A stretch of DNA of 51,592 nucleotides from Candidatus Cloacimonadota bacterium (GCA_021108395.1 JAIOQZ010000040.1:1-51592), one strand, 5' to 3'. Shown: positions 26,339-37,115, counted from the stretch's first letter. Translations and numbers: made by a program. Notes: generated by a model not told the origin, from the letters alone.

Positions 26339-26959
26339 TTATTCTGCGTATCGATAGGCTATGACCTCATCGATCGAAATCAAACCGTCGGTGTCTGTGT
26401 CCATTTCCTTATGCATGTCGTCGAACGCCTTGGCTAACTCGTCCATTGTGATGATACCATCAGAGTTTGTATCTATCAGCGTGTGACGGTTTTCGATGAA
26501 GACAACATGCTCAGTCATACTGATTTCTCCGTCGGCGTTGACGTCGATGTGCGGGAAAGCGAATTTGGCCCCCTCAACACCTTCGACGCCCTCGGTGTCG
26601 ATGTCTTCCCATCCTTCGCCAACGATGAACAATTTCATCTCTTCGAACGAGATCTGGTTGTCATCATCTGCGTCTCTGGCATCGAAGGCCTTGACGGTCA
26701 TGGCCTTGAGTTCAACCTCGTCGAGCATACCGTCGGTATTAGCGTCGAAGCTCTCATACCAGCCTGTGCTGCGAATCTTATGCTCTTCGAGTGTTACGAT
26801 GTTGTCATCGCTGGCATCTTGCTTGTCATGCAGGTTGATGTAAACGACAGTTTCGAGCGGTTCTTCGCTCGGTTCCTCGGAAGGCGCTTCTTCTTTCGGA
26901 GCACAGGCAACGAACGCCAACACTGCCACAACGACAATAACGAGTAAATACTTGTACAT
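26339..26959 (-). CDS. EF-hand calcium-binding lipoprotein
   Basis: The 206-aa product has a lipoprotein signal with lipobox LAFVAC (Cys about residue 19), then a Glu/Pro-rich linker. About six EF-hand-like loops follow, including DANTDGMLDEVE, DVNADGEISMTE, DTNSDGIITMDE and DTDTDGLISIDE, with less perfect ones DASDDNIVTLEE and DADDDNQISFEE. It is likely a periplasmic or surface calcium-binding protein. GGAGGAAG precedes the ATG. It has its own transcription unit, convergent with the foldase gene. Confidence 0.9.
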   Translation of the reverse strand: MYKYLLVIVVVAVLAFVACAPKEEAPSEEPSEEPLETVVYINLHDKQDASDDNIVTLEEHKIRSTGWYESFDANTDGMLDEVELKAMTVKAFDARDADDDNQISFEEMKLFIVGEGWEDIDTEGVEGVEGAKFAFPHIDVNADGEISMTEHVVFIENRHTLIDTNSDGIITMDELAKAFDDMHKEMDTDTDGLISIDEVIAYRYAE

Positions 26960-27134
26960 ACAACTTCCTCCGTTCCTTTTGTGTTAATGGAACACTGCAC
27001 GACAGGTTCGATCAGTCAAGAGTTCTTTTCAATTTGGCCGCTGCAACATTCACTGTGGAATTTGCTTGACATCCGCAGCCATGAGTTTAGCCATATGTAA
27101 CAGTCAGACAATCATCCAGGGGAGGTATTTTAAT

Positions 27135-29151
<2,017 letters not shown>

Positions 29152-29171
29152 ACGACCCGCGAAGTATGATG

Positions 29172-29203
29172 AACGCCCCGATGCAAAGTCGGGGCGTTTT
29201 TTT
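29172..29203 (+). terminator. Intrinsic terminator after gap
   Basis: A 10-bp stem (AACGCCCCGA 29172-29181, TCGGGGCGTT 29189-29198) is followed by TTTTT. It is a near copy of the terminator at 26293. Confidence 0.9.
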
Positions 29204-29333
29204 ACACCCCCCTGTCAAGGGGGGAAGACCCGTTTCGGGTCAGGGGGGTATGAAAAACAGAAGGTGCACTGGCAGAAAAGATAATACCCCCCTGCCGCTT
29301 TGCGGCTGCCCCCATTGACAGGGGGGTGTAAAA
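29202..29333. repeat. Two-armed inverted-repeat element (MITE-like or hairpin repeat)
   Basis: The left end TTACACCCCCCTGTCAA and the right end TTGACAGGGGGGTGTAA are inverted copies. Each arm carries a small stem-loop (ACCCGTTTCGGGT at about 29228-29240; GCCGCTTTGCGGC at about 29294-29306) and then AGGGGGGTAT or its complement. Both arms therefore follow the same plan: outer repeat, mini-hairpin, G-run. About 34 bases lie between the arms. No ORF is inside. It is probably a dispersed intergenic repeat. Confidence 0.7.
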
Positions 29334-29597
29334 GATTAGGAAACGAAGTTTCCGCAAGAGTTTTTGATCAAACTTTTTGCAAAAAGTTTGCGGGGTTCAG
29401 GGGCGGCGCCCCTGTCTTACTTCAGTAGCAGCAGCTTGCAGGTTGTATCGCCAACTCTTCCCCTCCCACCTGTCTTCCATCACGCTTGCGCCACGAAATC
29501 ATTGACAGATTTACTTCCGATAGTCACTGTGTCTGTGCTGAAGTATTGTAGGGAAGAATGCTACTATAGCAACACATAACTCAAAGGGAGGTCTTGT
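29334..29597. other. Intergenic region before the first secreted FlgD-tail protein
   Basis: It starts with a palindromic repeat (29357-29414, separate entry). From 29415 to 29580 only a TTGACA at 29502-29507 stands out as a possible -35 box, with no good -10 at standard spacing. The ribosome binding site AAAGGGAGG precedes the ATG at 29598. Confidence 0.4.
29357..29414. repeat. Dispersed palindromic repeat, long copy
   Basis: It contains a perfect 22-base palindrome at 29369-29390 (arms CAAACTTTTTG and CAAAAAGTTTG), preceded by AGTTTTTGAT. CGGGGTT and a second hairpin CAGGGGC-GGC-GCCCCTG (29398-29414) follow. The first half matches 371-405 near the tuf end of the window, about 29 kb away. 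Confidence 0.7.
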
Positions 29598-32414
29598 ATG
29601 TCTCGTTTATTTATCCTTATGTGTGTCATGGTATTCGCCGTGTCCGCGCTTGTCGCCGGCGGCCATCCCGTGACCACCAGTCAAACCAATGAGCCTGGTA
29701 ACGGCTCGCGTGATGAAGTAATCTATTGGATTGAAGATTTCGAAGACGGCCAGGGTGACTGGACGTTCGTCGATGAAACCGCGCCCACGGACTGGGCCGA
29801 GTGGTGGCATCTTTCCACAGATGGCGCCTATGACGGCAACAGCTGGTGGATGGGTGACGAAGCCATCGGCGGCTACACCAACCACCGCTACATCGTGCTC
29901 GACACACCGGAAATAACCATTCCCGCCGCCCCCGCCAGCCTCACCTTCATGATGGACTACCTCATGGAAGACATCGGCGGCACAGGCGACTATAACGGCT
30001 GGGACGGCTTCAACGTCCGCGTCTCCACCGATGGCGGCGTAACCTGGCCGGTAATTATGGGTGAACCGGAATATACTGCCAGCAGCTTCTACAGCTTTGG
30101 CTTCGAGTTCCTCGAAGGCCCCGGCATCCCCGCTTATGGCAACACAAGCGGTGGCTGGGTAGCCGCGGACTTCTCTCTGGATGACTATGCCGGACAGGAC
30201 ATCATGATCCGCTTTGCGTTCGCCTCCGACCCTGCGGCCTGCACCAATGACGGAAGTGGCGACCCCAGTTGGTTCGGTGTCCGCGTTGACGATATCGACG
30301 TTGCCGGCGTGTTCCAGAGCGACGGCGACGGCGCTGCCGGTGACACCGAAATGGTTCCCGGCGTTGCCGGTTTCGTCTCTGGCGATTTCTGGGAAATCTC
30401 CGACGCTCAGTCCCACAGCGACGACCACTCCGCACATTGCCCGGTCGAGCCCAACCTGCTTGACGCCATCGTTTCGCCGCTGGTTGCTTTGCCGGCCCTC
30501 GACGAGCTTTACTTCGCCTACTGGCTGTACTGCGACATGCTCGACAGTGACGGTGACGGCGACAACTCACTCGAAGACTACTTCCTCGTTTATGTCAAGG
30601 CCGAGGACGACAACGACTGGAGCCGCCTGCATTATCTGTTCAATGGCGGCACCTCCGGTGGCGTATTCTCAGAATGGACTTACATCGACAATGAATACGC
30701 AACCCTCAACCTGGCCTACCAGACCCCGGCCGGTACCTGTGACATCTCGGAATTCGCCGGCGAGAGCGTACAGTTCAAGATCGTCATCAATACCGATGAT
30801 AACGACGACGGCGGCATTGGCGAAGGCACCTACATAGACGATGTCATCGTCTATAGCCCCGTCTTCCTGCCGGCTCCCGGCGACTTCGCAGCAGATGTGA
30901 ACGATGAATACGAGGTCGAGCTCAGCTGGACCAGCCCGATGGCCGGCGGCGGCGAAGGCTGGATCAACTGGGACGACGGAGTCAACAACGACGGCATCGG
31001 CACCGGCGCAGCCGCCAGCATCGACGCGGCCGCCCGCTTCGACGCCAACGACCTGCTGCCCTATATCGGCTCGAGCATAGCCACCATCAAGTTCTTCCCC
31101 AACGAAGTATCTTGTACCTACTCAATCAAGATATGGGATGGCGGAACCACCGAGCTGTACTCGCAGGACGTGGCCAACCCCACCATCGGGGAATGGAACG
31201 AAATCACCCTCGACACTCCGCTGGAAGTCGAGCTGGGCGTCGAGCTGTGGATTGGCTATAACGCCGACACCACCACTGGCTATCCCATTGGCTGCGATGA
31301 TGGCCCATGCGTAGAAGGCAAGGGCGCCTGGATCCGCCAGGGAGCCGGCGGCTGGAGCGAACTTCCAGACCTCAACCCCGACCTTGACTACAACTGGAAC
31401 ATCCAGGCATTTGTCGAGGCGCCCGACGGCATGCGTCCGCTCGACCGCGACCTCACCGGCTACAACATCTATCGTGCCACCGAAAGCGGTGGTTACGATC
31501 TGCCGCTGGTAGAGATCACCGACCCGGAGCAGGTCGAGTATGTTGACACCGAGCCGATACCCTTCGCGGTCAACTACTATGTCGTCACCGCTGTTTACGA
31601 CGCGGGCGAGTCAACCCTGTCCGATGAACTGACGGTCTTCGTGCTGGCTCCCTCGGCCATGACATTCAGCTATGACGACGGCAGTTGCGAAGACGGCTTC
31701 CAGCCTGCTTCCAACGTGTTCGCCGCTAACCTGTTCGAGGGTTCTGTTCACCCCGACGTCGGCTATGTGAACCTGATGTACGCAATGGTGTACTTCGAGG
31801 ATGTAGCCGACTGGGATGCAATCATCAAGGTGTGGGACAACGACGGCCCCGACGGCTTACCCGGCACCGAGCTTGCCACGTTCCTCTTCGACAACGACTT
31901 GATAACGCCAGGCGAATGGACGTACATCGCGATTGACGATCAACCGCAGATTGACGACGCCCATTTCTACATCGGCCTCCAGGGCGTGCCCAACTCGCCG
32001 ACACTCGGTGTGGACGAGAATACCTCGGGCCACAGCTACATCGGCGAGTCAGGCGAATGGACTCTGACCGACGCCACCTACATGATTCGTGCGGTTGTCG
32101 ATCGCGGCACCGGCATCGGCGAAGAGATTCTTCCTGCCAACCGCCTCGCCGCCCGCAACTATCCCAACCCGTTCAACCCCACCACCACCGTGTGGTTCAA
32201 TCTGCCGGAGTCCGGCCAGGCCGACGTCATGGTCTATAACATCAAGGGCCAGCTGGTGAAGACACTTGCCAGCGGCGCTATGGAAGCCGGTCCGCACAGT
32301 GTTATCTGGTCTGGCGACAACACAGACGACCAGCCCTGCGCCAGCGGTATCTACTTCTTCCGCGTCAATACCGCCAGTGGCAGCCTGACCCAGAAGATGA
32401 TGTTGCTGAAATAA
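29598..32414 (+). CDS. Secreted multidomain protein with choice-of-anchor-like domains and FlgD-like C-terminal tail
   Basis: The 938-aa product has a signal peptide (MSRLFILMCVMVFAVSALVAGG). Two jelly-roll/choice-of-anchor J-like regions follow (about 45-235 with YWIEDFEDGQGDW and VRVDDIDVAGV; about 240-415 with YIDDVIVYS). Then come a beta domain with GEGWINWDDG and WIGYNADTTTGYP, an Fn3-like part, and a C-terminal NYPNPFNPTTTVWFNLPE...GQLVKTL...SGIYFFR domain. That tail is the FlgD-Ig/type IX-type sorting domain of FCB-group secreted proteins. It is probably surface-attached or secreted. It is highly acidic and Asp/Gly rich. The paralogous gene lies just downstream. Confidence 0.85.
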   Translation: MSRLFILMCVMVFAVSALVAGGHPVTTSQTNEPGNGSRDEVIYWIEDFEDGQGDWTFVDETAPTDWAEWWHLSTDGAYDGNSWWMGDEAIGGYTNHRYIVLDTPEITIPAAPASLTFMMDYLMEDIGGTGDYNGWDGFNVRVSTDGGVTWPVIMGEPEYTASSFYSFGFEFLEGPGIPAYGNTSGGWVAADFSLDDYAGQDIMIRFAFASDPAACTNDGSGDPSWFGVRVDDIDVAGVFQSDGDGAAGDTEMVPGVAGFVSGDFWEISDAQSHSDDHSAHCPVEPNLLDAIVSPLVALPALDELYFAYWLYCDMLDSDGDGDNSLEDYFLVYVKAEDDNDWSRLHYLFNGGTSGGVFSEWTYIDNEYATLNLAYQTPAGTCDISEFAGESVQFKIVINTDDNDDGGIGEGTYIDDVIVYSPVFLPAPGDFAADVNDEYEVELSWTSPMAGGGEGWINWDDGVNNDGIGTGAAASIDAAARFDANDLLPYIGSSIATIKFFPNEVSCTYSIKIWDGGTTELYSQDVANPTIGEWNEITLDTPLEVELGVELWIGYNADTTTGYPIGCDDGPCVEGKGAWIRQGAGGWSELPDLNPDLDYNWNIQAFVEAPDGMRPLDRDLTGYNIYRATESGGYDLPLVEITDPEQVEYVDTEPIPFAVNYYVVTAVYDAGESTLSDELTVFVLAPSAMTFSYDDGSCEDGFQPASNVFAANLFEGSVHPDVGYVNLMYAMVYFEDVADWDAIIKVWDNDGPDGLPGTELATFLFDNDLITPGEWTYIAIDDQPQIDDAHFYIGLQGVPNSPTLGVDENTSGHSYIGESGEWTLTDATYMIRAVVDRGTGIGEEILPANRLAARNYPNPFNPTTTVWFNLPESGQADVMVYNIKGQLVKTLASGAMEAGPHSVIWSGDNTDDQPCASGIYFFRVNTASGSLTQKMMLLK

Positions 32415-32438
32415 AGCGGCACACCTGTCGTTAGATAT

Positions 32439-32465
32439 CCGGGGACGCATGTCGTCCCCGGTTTT
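32439..32465 (+). terminator. Intrinsic terminator between the two secreted paralogues
   Basis: The 8-bp stem CCGGGGAC/GTCCCCGG (32439-32446, 32454-32461) with a 7-base loop is followed by TTTT. It separates the two paralogues into independent units, since a promoter follows. Confidence 0.8.
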
Positions 32466-32521
32466 CGTAGCAGGCAGGGCAATGGCGAACAGCGACCGTG
32501 AACTAAACGAAATGTAAACGG

Positions 32522-32550
32522 TTGACGCCAAAACACTCGCCTGATAGCAT
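32522..32550 (+). promoter_or_regulatory. Candidate sigma-70-type promoter of the second secreted paralogue
   Basis: TTGACG (32522-32527), a 17-base spacer and TAGCAT (32545-32550) lie about 30 bases ahead of the ATG. The -35 matches 5 of 6 and the -10 matches 4 of 6 positions. It lies between a terminator and a gene, where a promoter is expected. Confidence 0.5.
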
Positions 32551-32580
32551 GGACTCAATAATTTGACTGGAGATTTATTT

Positions 32581-35352
32581 ATGCGCATAGCATGCACACT
32601 GTTTATCCTGCTGGCTACTCTTGCAGCGACCGCTTCCACCTTTTCTCTGAGCGATTTCAGTTCGCTGGCGGCACGCGGCGACCGCGAAACAGTCGTCCTG
32701 TTCGAGGACGGCTTCGAGTCTGGACTGGGCGAGTGGGAAACATTCGATGGCACGGCGCCGGGCAACTGGAACGAGGCCTGGGCGCTGTCGGTCACCGGCG
32801 CTTGGGAAGGCAGCTCCTGGTGGATGCACGACCCGAACACAGGCGGCTACACCGACCATCGCTACATCGTGCTCGACACGCCGGACATCACGCTGCCGAC
32901 CGGCAGCCCCGAGCTGAGCTTCCGCATCGCCTGGGCGATGGAAGACATTGGCGGCACCGGCCCCTATAACGGCTGGGACGGCGTCAACGTGCGCCTCAGC
33001 GACGACGATGGCGACACCTGGCAGGTCATCAGTGGCAGCCCGGCCTACGACGTCAGCAGTCTCTACAGCTTCGGCGAGGTATTTGGCGAAGGTTCCGGCG
33101 TTCCCGGCTGGTCTGGCCAGCACGATGGCTGGGTGAGCGCGACGATGCCGCTCGGCGCGTGGTCAGGCCAGAGTGTGCGTATCCGGTTCGCTTTCGCCTC
33201 GGACGACGCCACCAACAGCGCCGACGACCCCGACTGGTTCGGGGTGCGCCTCGACGACATCGCCATTGACGATGTGTTCCTGTCCAACGGCGACGGCGCG
33301 GCTGGAGACGACCAGATGACATCGGGATACAGCGGCGTCACCAGTGGCGATTTCTGGTTGCTGGACACGAGCGCCTCCCACAGCGGCAACGCCTCGATGC
33401 ACTGCCCTGTACAGCCCAGCCTGTGCGACGAGCTCATCACGCCATTCATTTTCCTCGATTTCAACACACAACCCAGTTTGCGCTACTGGGTACGCCCCGA
33501 CCTCCCGGACGCCGACGGTAACGCCAACGACCGCCCAGACGATTACTTCGAGGTGCTGGTGAAGGGGCAGACCGAGCCCGCCTGGACACGTCTGCACTGG
33601 CTCACCGGCCAATCCGCCGCCAACTGGCGCGAAGTGACGCCCGTGTCCGGCGGCTACACCGGCGACTGCGACCTATCCCTCTGGGCCGGGCAAAACGTGC
33701 AGGTGAAGTTTGTGCTGATAACCGATGACAACAACGATGGCGGTGAGGGCGCGGGTGTGTGGCTCGACGATGTCGCCCTTGTTTACGAGACCAGCCTCGC
33801 CCCTCCCACACTGCTGGCCGCAGGAATTGTAGGCGGTTCAGTTTATCTACGCTGGGTACGACCGAACTCCGGTGGCGGCGAGGGTTGGATTCACTGGGAC
33901 GACGGCACGAATTACGACGCTATCGGCGTGGGCGGCTCTGCCCAAATCGATGTGGCGGCACGCTTTGCCCCCGTTGACCTCGACCCCTTCGCCGGCGGGA
34001 CGCTCACCCACATCCGCTTCTTCCCTATGGAAGCTGACTGCGATTACACCTTGCGCCTCTGGACTGGCGATACCCCTGCGCTGGTACGCGAGCAGGCTGT
34101 GCCCGCTCCGCTCATCGGCGAATGGAACGAGGCGCTGCTGGACAGCGAACTGCCGCTCACCACCGATATGACGTTGTGGATTGGCTATCTGGCCGACACC
34201 CAGACCGGCTATCCCGCCGGTTGCGACAACGGCCCGATGGTGCCCGGCTGTGGCGGCTGGATACGCGTTGACGGGGGCGACTGGGAGCAGCTTACCGACG
34301 ACAACCCCACACTCGACTACAACTGGAACATCCAGGCATATATCACGGCGGATGCTGGCCTCAGCCTGCCACCGTGGTCACATGGCGCCCCCGAGCGAGA
34401 AGACACGCTCAGTGGTTATATCATCTCGCGGGGCACCTCGCCCGATGCAATCAATCAGCAGGTACACGTTTCAAATGATCCAGCACAAAGTTCCTGGTCT
34501 GACCCCGACCCGTTGATTAATGACGAGAGCTTCTTTGTTGTCCGTGCCTGGTACAACGACGACCAGCAACAGATTTCCGCGCCCACCAATGTCAATTCTG
34601 CCTTCTTGCCGTCGGCTACTATGACCCAGCTTCTGCACGACGACGGCGTTGCCGAAAGCGAGATTCTCCTCTCTGCCGGCGAAGCGCTGGCCGTGATGTT
34701 CACTCCGCAGACTCCTGTGGTTATCCGACAGCTCGAAGTGTTCCTGACGGCTACCGGCGTCCACCTGCTCCCCGTCCGATTATGGTCGGACGATGGCGGA
34801 CTGCCCGGCAACGTGCTCATCGACTTCGCAGTGCTGCCAGGCCTGCTGCACACCGGCTGGAACATCATCGACCTGCCGCATGGCGTACAGGTGGACGGGC
34901 CGTTTCACGCCGGCGTCATGGGCACCCAGGGCAACGAAGCCGTAGGCGTGGATACAAGCCAGAGTGGCGCCGGCGCGTGGTTTGTCGTGGACTGGGCGTC
35001 CTATGTTCAGGGCAACTTCATGGTGCGCGCCTGGGCCGACACCCACCTGCCAGCAGGCGATGAGGACATCCCCACTCCCAAGTTAGGTCTGACCAGCTAC
35101 CCCAACCCCTTCAACCCTGAGACGACAATCAGTTTCGCTCTGCCGCAGGACGGGCAGGCCGTGCTCAAGGTTTACAACCTGCGTGGTCAGCTGGTAAGGA
35201 CTCTTGTGAATAGCGAGCTGGCTGCCGGTGAGCATGAAATTGTGTGGTCTGGTAATGACGACAATGGCAAGGCAGTTGCTTCGGGCATCTATCTGCTTCG
35301 CTTGCAAGCTGGCGGAAAGACTGAGGTGCGCAAAGTACTAATGATGAAGTAG
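32581..35352 (+). CDS. Secreted paralogue of the preceding gene with FlgD-like C-terminal tail
   Basis: The 923-aa product starts MRIACTLFILLATLAATAS (signal peptide). It repeats the neighbour's plan: FEDGFESGLGEWETF, MEDIGGTGPYNGWDGVNVR, FGVRLDDIAIDDV, GEGWIHWDDGTNYDAIG, WIGYLADTQTGYPAGCDNGP and DYNWNIQAYI. It ends with SYPNPFNPETTISFALPQDGQ...SGIYLLRLQAGGKTEVRKVLMMK, a type IX-like/FlgD-Ig tail. I start at the ATG at 32581 (GGAG 8 bases upstream), not the TTG at 32563. The pair arose by tandem duplication. The ligand is unknown. Confidence 0.85.
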   Translation: MRIACTLFILLATLAATASTFSLSDFSSLAARGDRETVVLFEDGFESGLGEWETFDGTAPGNWNEAWALSVTGAWEGSSWWMHDPNTGGYTDHRYIVLDTPDITLPTGSPELSFRIAWAMEDIGGTGPYNGWDGVNVRLSDDDGDTWQVISGSPAYDVSSLYSFGEVFGEGSGVPGWSGQHDGWVSATMPLGAWSGQSVRIRFAFASDDATNSADDPDWFGVRLDDIAIDDVFLSNGDGAAGDDQMTSGYSGVTSGDFWLLDTSASHSGNASMHCPVQPSLCDELITPFIFLDFNTQPSLRYWVRPDLPDADGNANDRPDDYFEVLVKGQTEPAWTRLHWLTGQSAANWREVTPVSGGYTGDCDLSLWAGQNVQVKFVLITDDNNDGGEGAGVWLDDVALVYETSLAPPTLLAAGIVGGSVYLRWVRPNSGGGEGWIHWDDGTNYDAIGVGGSAQIDVAARFAPVDLDPFAGGTLTHIRFFPMEADCDYTLRLWTGDTPALVREQAVPAPLIGEWNEALLDSELPLTTDMTLWIGYLADTQTGYPAGCDNGPMVPGCGGWIRVDGGDWEQLTDDNPTLDYNWNIQAYITADAGLSLPPWSHGAPEREDTLSGYIISRGTSPDAINQQVHVSNDPAQSSWSDPDPLINDESFFVVRAWYNDDQQQISAPTNVNSAFLPSATMTQLLHDDGVAESEILLSAGEALAVMFTPQTPVVIRQLEVFLTATGVHLLPVRLWSDDGGLPGNVLIDFAVLPGLLHTGWNIIDLPHGVQVDGPFHAGVMGTQGNEAVGVDTSQSGAGAWFVVDWASYVQGNFMVRAWADTHLPAGDEDIPTPKLGLTSYPNPFNPETTISFALPQDGQAVLKVYNLRGQLVRTLVNSELAAGEHEIVWSGNDDNGKAVASGIYLLRLQAGGKTEVRKVLMMK

Positions 35353-35461
35353 GCGGCACGTTGTGATGATGTAAGAAAATATCGCTTGCCATCAAAGCCG
35401 ACATCGGGTAGCTTTCGTACACGCCTCCCCCCTGGGCGAATCCAAATTACAGGGGAGTTGT

Positions 35462-36511
35462 ATGACACATCAAGAGTACCTCCTGCACCTTGCCCAGCGC
35501 AATGTCGCCATCTACACCAACGATCCGAACGTGAAGGCCATCGCATTGGGTGGCTCGTTGCCCTTGGGCCGCGGCACTGCTTATTCCGATATCGACATGC
35601 TGCTGATGTATGACGACAAACTCGACTATGACAGGTTACAAGAGGCTTGCGCCCACAACGGCGGTGAGCGGCGACAACTGCTGAACGAGTCCGAAGAAGC
35701 CTGCCTTGAAATCTATTATGTGGGCGGTGTCGAGTGCCAGTTTTCGCACGCCCCTGTCTCGTTCTACTCCCAGCAGATTGAACTGTTGCTTGTGGAGCAC
35801 AGCCTGGAACAAATGCCGCATCTGGTCGCCGACGGCATGCTGGGCGCTCTCCCCTTGCACGGCGAAGCCTTTCTTGCCCAGCTATTGGAACCACTGCGTA
35901 CTTTCCCCGACGAACTGGCGGTTAAGATGGTTGAGGCAAACGTTCGCCCTCTACCCGCTGCCGAGTTGCGCCATCGCATCATGCGCGAGCGCGACCTGCT
36001 ACGCTTCTATGCCGTAATGCCCAAAACCCTTGAACACATGCTGAAAACGCTGCTGGGTCTCAACCGCCAGTACATTCAGGGTGAATGGAAACGGCTCGAC
36101 CTGCTGACGGACCGACTCACACTGGCTCCGGTGGATTTATTGAATCGCATGAACACCGCCATGCAAAGCGAGCAGTACGCCGCCCTCGATATCCTCGACG
36201 CTTTGTGGCGCGAGACCGTTGAGCTTGTACGTCGGCATATGTCCGAAGTTGACCTGACAGAGGCAGACAAACGCCTGAACTACACAGTGAAGCCGATAGA
36301 GCTGCCGGAGCAGAAGAAGCGGCCGACCTGCGGGGGGACGATAAAGAATTGCGATGAGTGGCACTTTGTGAAGGTGTTTATTGCTCCAATATCTCGCGCA
36401 GGCGCACGGCCAGGGCTTCGACTGCTTCATCAACGCAGAAGTCGTCGCTGGCGGAGGTTATCGCGTCCACACTGGCGTGGCGGAAGATGGCGTCGGAATC
36501 GCCGGCGGTGA
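35462..36511 (+). CDS. Nucleotidyltransferase-domain protein, 3' end probably frameshifted
   Basis: The N-terminus has the polymerase-beta superfamily signature GGS (residues 30-32) followed by SDID (Asp43 and Asp45), the two metal-binding Asp residues. Such proteins transfer nucleotides to drugs, RNA or proteins; the substrate is unknown. The frame is normal to about residue 283 (LPEQKK). Beyond that the translation becomes an Arg/Trp-rich string (RRSRRWRRLSRPHWRGG) that is antisense to the next gene. One extra G near 36320 would instead give KKAADLRGDDKELR and a stop at 36355-36357. An indel or sequencing error is likely. A GGGGAG site precedes the ATG. Confidence 0.75.
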   Translation: MTHQEYLLHLAQRNVAIYTNDPNVKAIALGGSLPLGRGTAYSDIDMLLMYDDKLDYDRLQEACAHNGGERRQLLNESEEACLEIYYVGGVECQFSHAPVSFYSQQIELLLVEHSLEQMPHLVADGMLGALPLHGEAFLAQLLEPLRTFPDELAVKMVEANVRPLPAAELRHRIMRERDLLRFYAVMPKTLEHMLKTLLGLNRQYIQGEWKRLDLLTDRLTLAPVDLLNRMNTAMQSEQYAALDILDALWRETVELVRRHMSEVDLTEADKRLNYTVKPIELPEQKKRPTCGGTIKNCDEWHFVKVFIAPISRAGARPGLRLLHQRRSRRWRRLSRPHWRGGRWRRNRRR

Positions 36512-36848
36512 TGAACAGCACCACTTTCTCGGCGGGCAGTTTGTCGTAAGCCTCCCGAACGCGGTCGTTCATCCTGCCGCCCACCCACAGCGCGTCCATG
36601 ATGAGGTATGCGTCGGCGGGGGGCAGCTCGGTTTCCTCCTCGATGTTGCGCACGTCGAGGGTGTATTTGCGGCCGAGCTTCTCGTACAGGGCTGGCAGCA
36701 CCTGCTCTTTGAACGGCGTGTGGCGGTTGGCCAGCACGCCCACCACCACTGTGCCCTGCGGGTTGCTGGCGGCCAGGGTGCGCTCTTCCACGTCCTGGCC
36801 GCAGGCCAAGAGGAGGAGGAGGATTAGAGGGACGAGAAAAAGTTTCAT
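36378..36848 (-). CDS. Small lipoprotein with flavodoxin-like alpha/beta pattern
   Basis: The 156-aa product has signal MKLFLVPLILLLLLACGQ with lipobox LLAC. The remainder alternates beta strands and helices: GTVVVGVLANRHTPF, YTLDVRNI, DAYLIMDALWVGG, KVVLFITAG. It ends in a helix. I do not recognise the family. I start at the ATG at 36848 (after GGAGG), four codons inside a longer frame. It converges with the nucleotidyltransferase. Upstream (to the right) lie four phased TGACATA repeats that could regulate it. Confidence 0.75.
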   Translation of the reverse strand: MKLFLVPLILLLLLACGQDVEERTLAASNPQGTVVVGVLANRHTPFKEQVLPALYEKLGRKYTLDVRNIEEETELPPADAYLIMDALWVGGRMNDRVREAYDKLPAEKVVLFITAGDSDAIFRHASVDAITSASDDFCVDEAVEALAVRLREILEQ

Positions 36849-36985
36849 ATTTTCCTCCATGAAGAAACTGAGCTATTAGGTCTATAGATAATGCTATCGG
36901 CACAGGTACCGTCCATCAACATCTTAACATTAGTGGCGAAATACTTGATCACTGGTACCCAATAAAAACGAAACGCTACTGACTT

Positions 36986-37112
36986 TGACATAGGCTGACA
37001 TATGTACCCGAAGCGGCAGCACCCATTATGTTCTTTAGTAAGTAGAATATACATGTTTATCTACTTTCAATATCAGTGGTGAGTATGTGTGATTTTGACA
37101 TAGGCTGACATA
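36986..37112. repeat. Four phased TGACATA repeats (iteron-like)
   Basis: TGACATA occurs at 36986, 36996, 37096 and 37106: two pairs (TGACATA-GGC-TGACATA), each pair with a 10-base period, the pairs 110 bases apart. The identical 19-base unit TTTGACATAGGCTGACATA is thus repeated. All spacings are multiples of 10 bases, so the copies face the same side of the helix. The second pair ends just before the stop codon of the AlbA_2 gene. It is probably a binding site for a dimeric or cooperative regulator. Confidence 0.7.
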
Positions 37113-37115
37113 AGA

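Noticed and set aside
29202-29414. CRISPR array
   Set aside because: The repeats here are inverted arms and palindromes, not direct repeats with unique spacers; no cas genes are present.
36845-37054. A 69-codon minus-strand frame upstream of the lipoprotein
   Set aside because: No ribosome binding site, AT-rich intergenic composition and overlap with the phased repeats; likely not coding.
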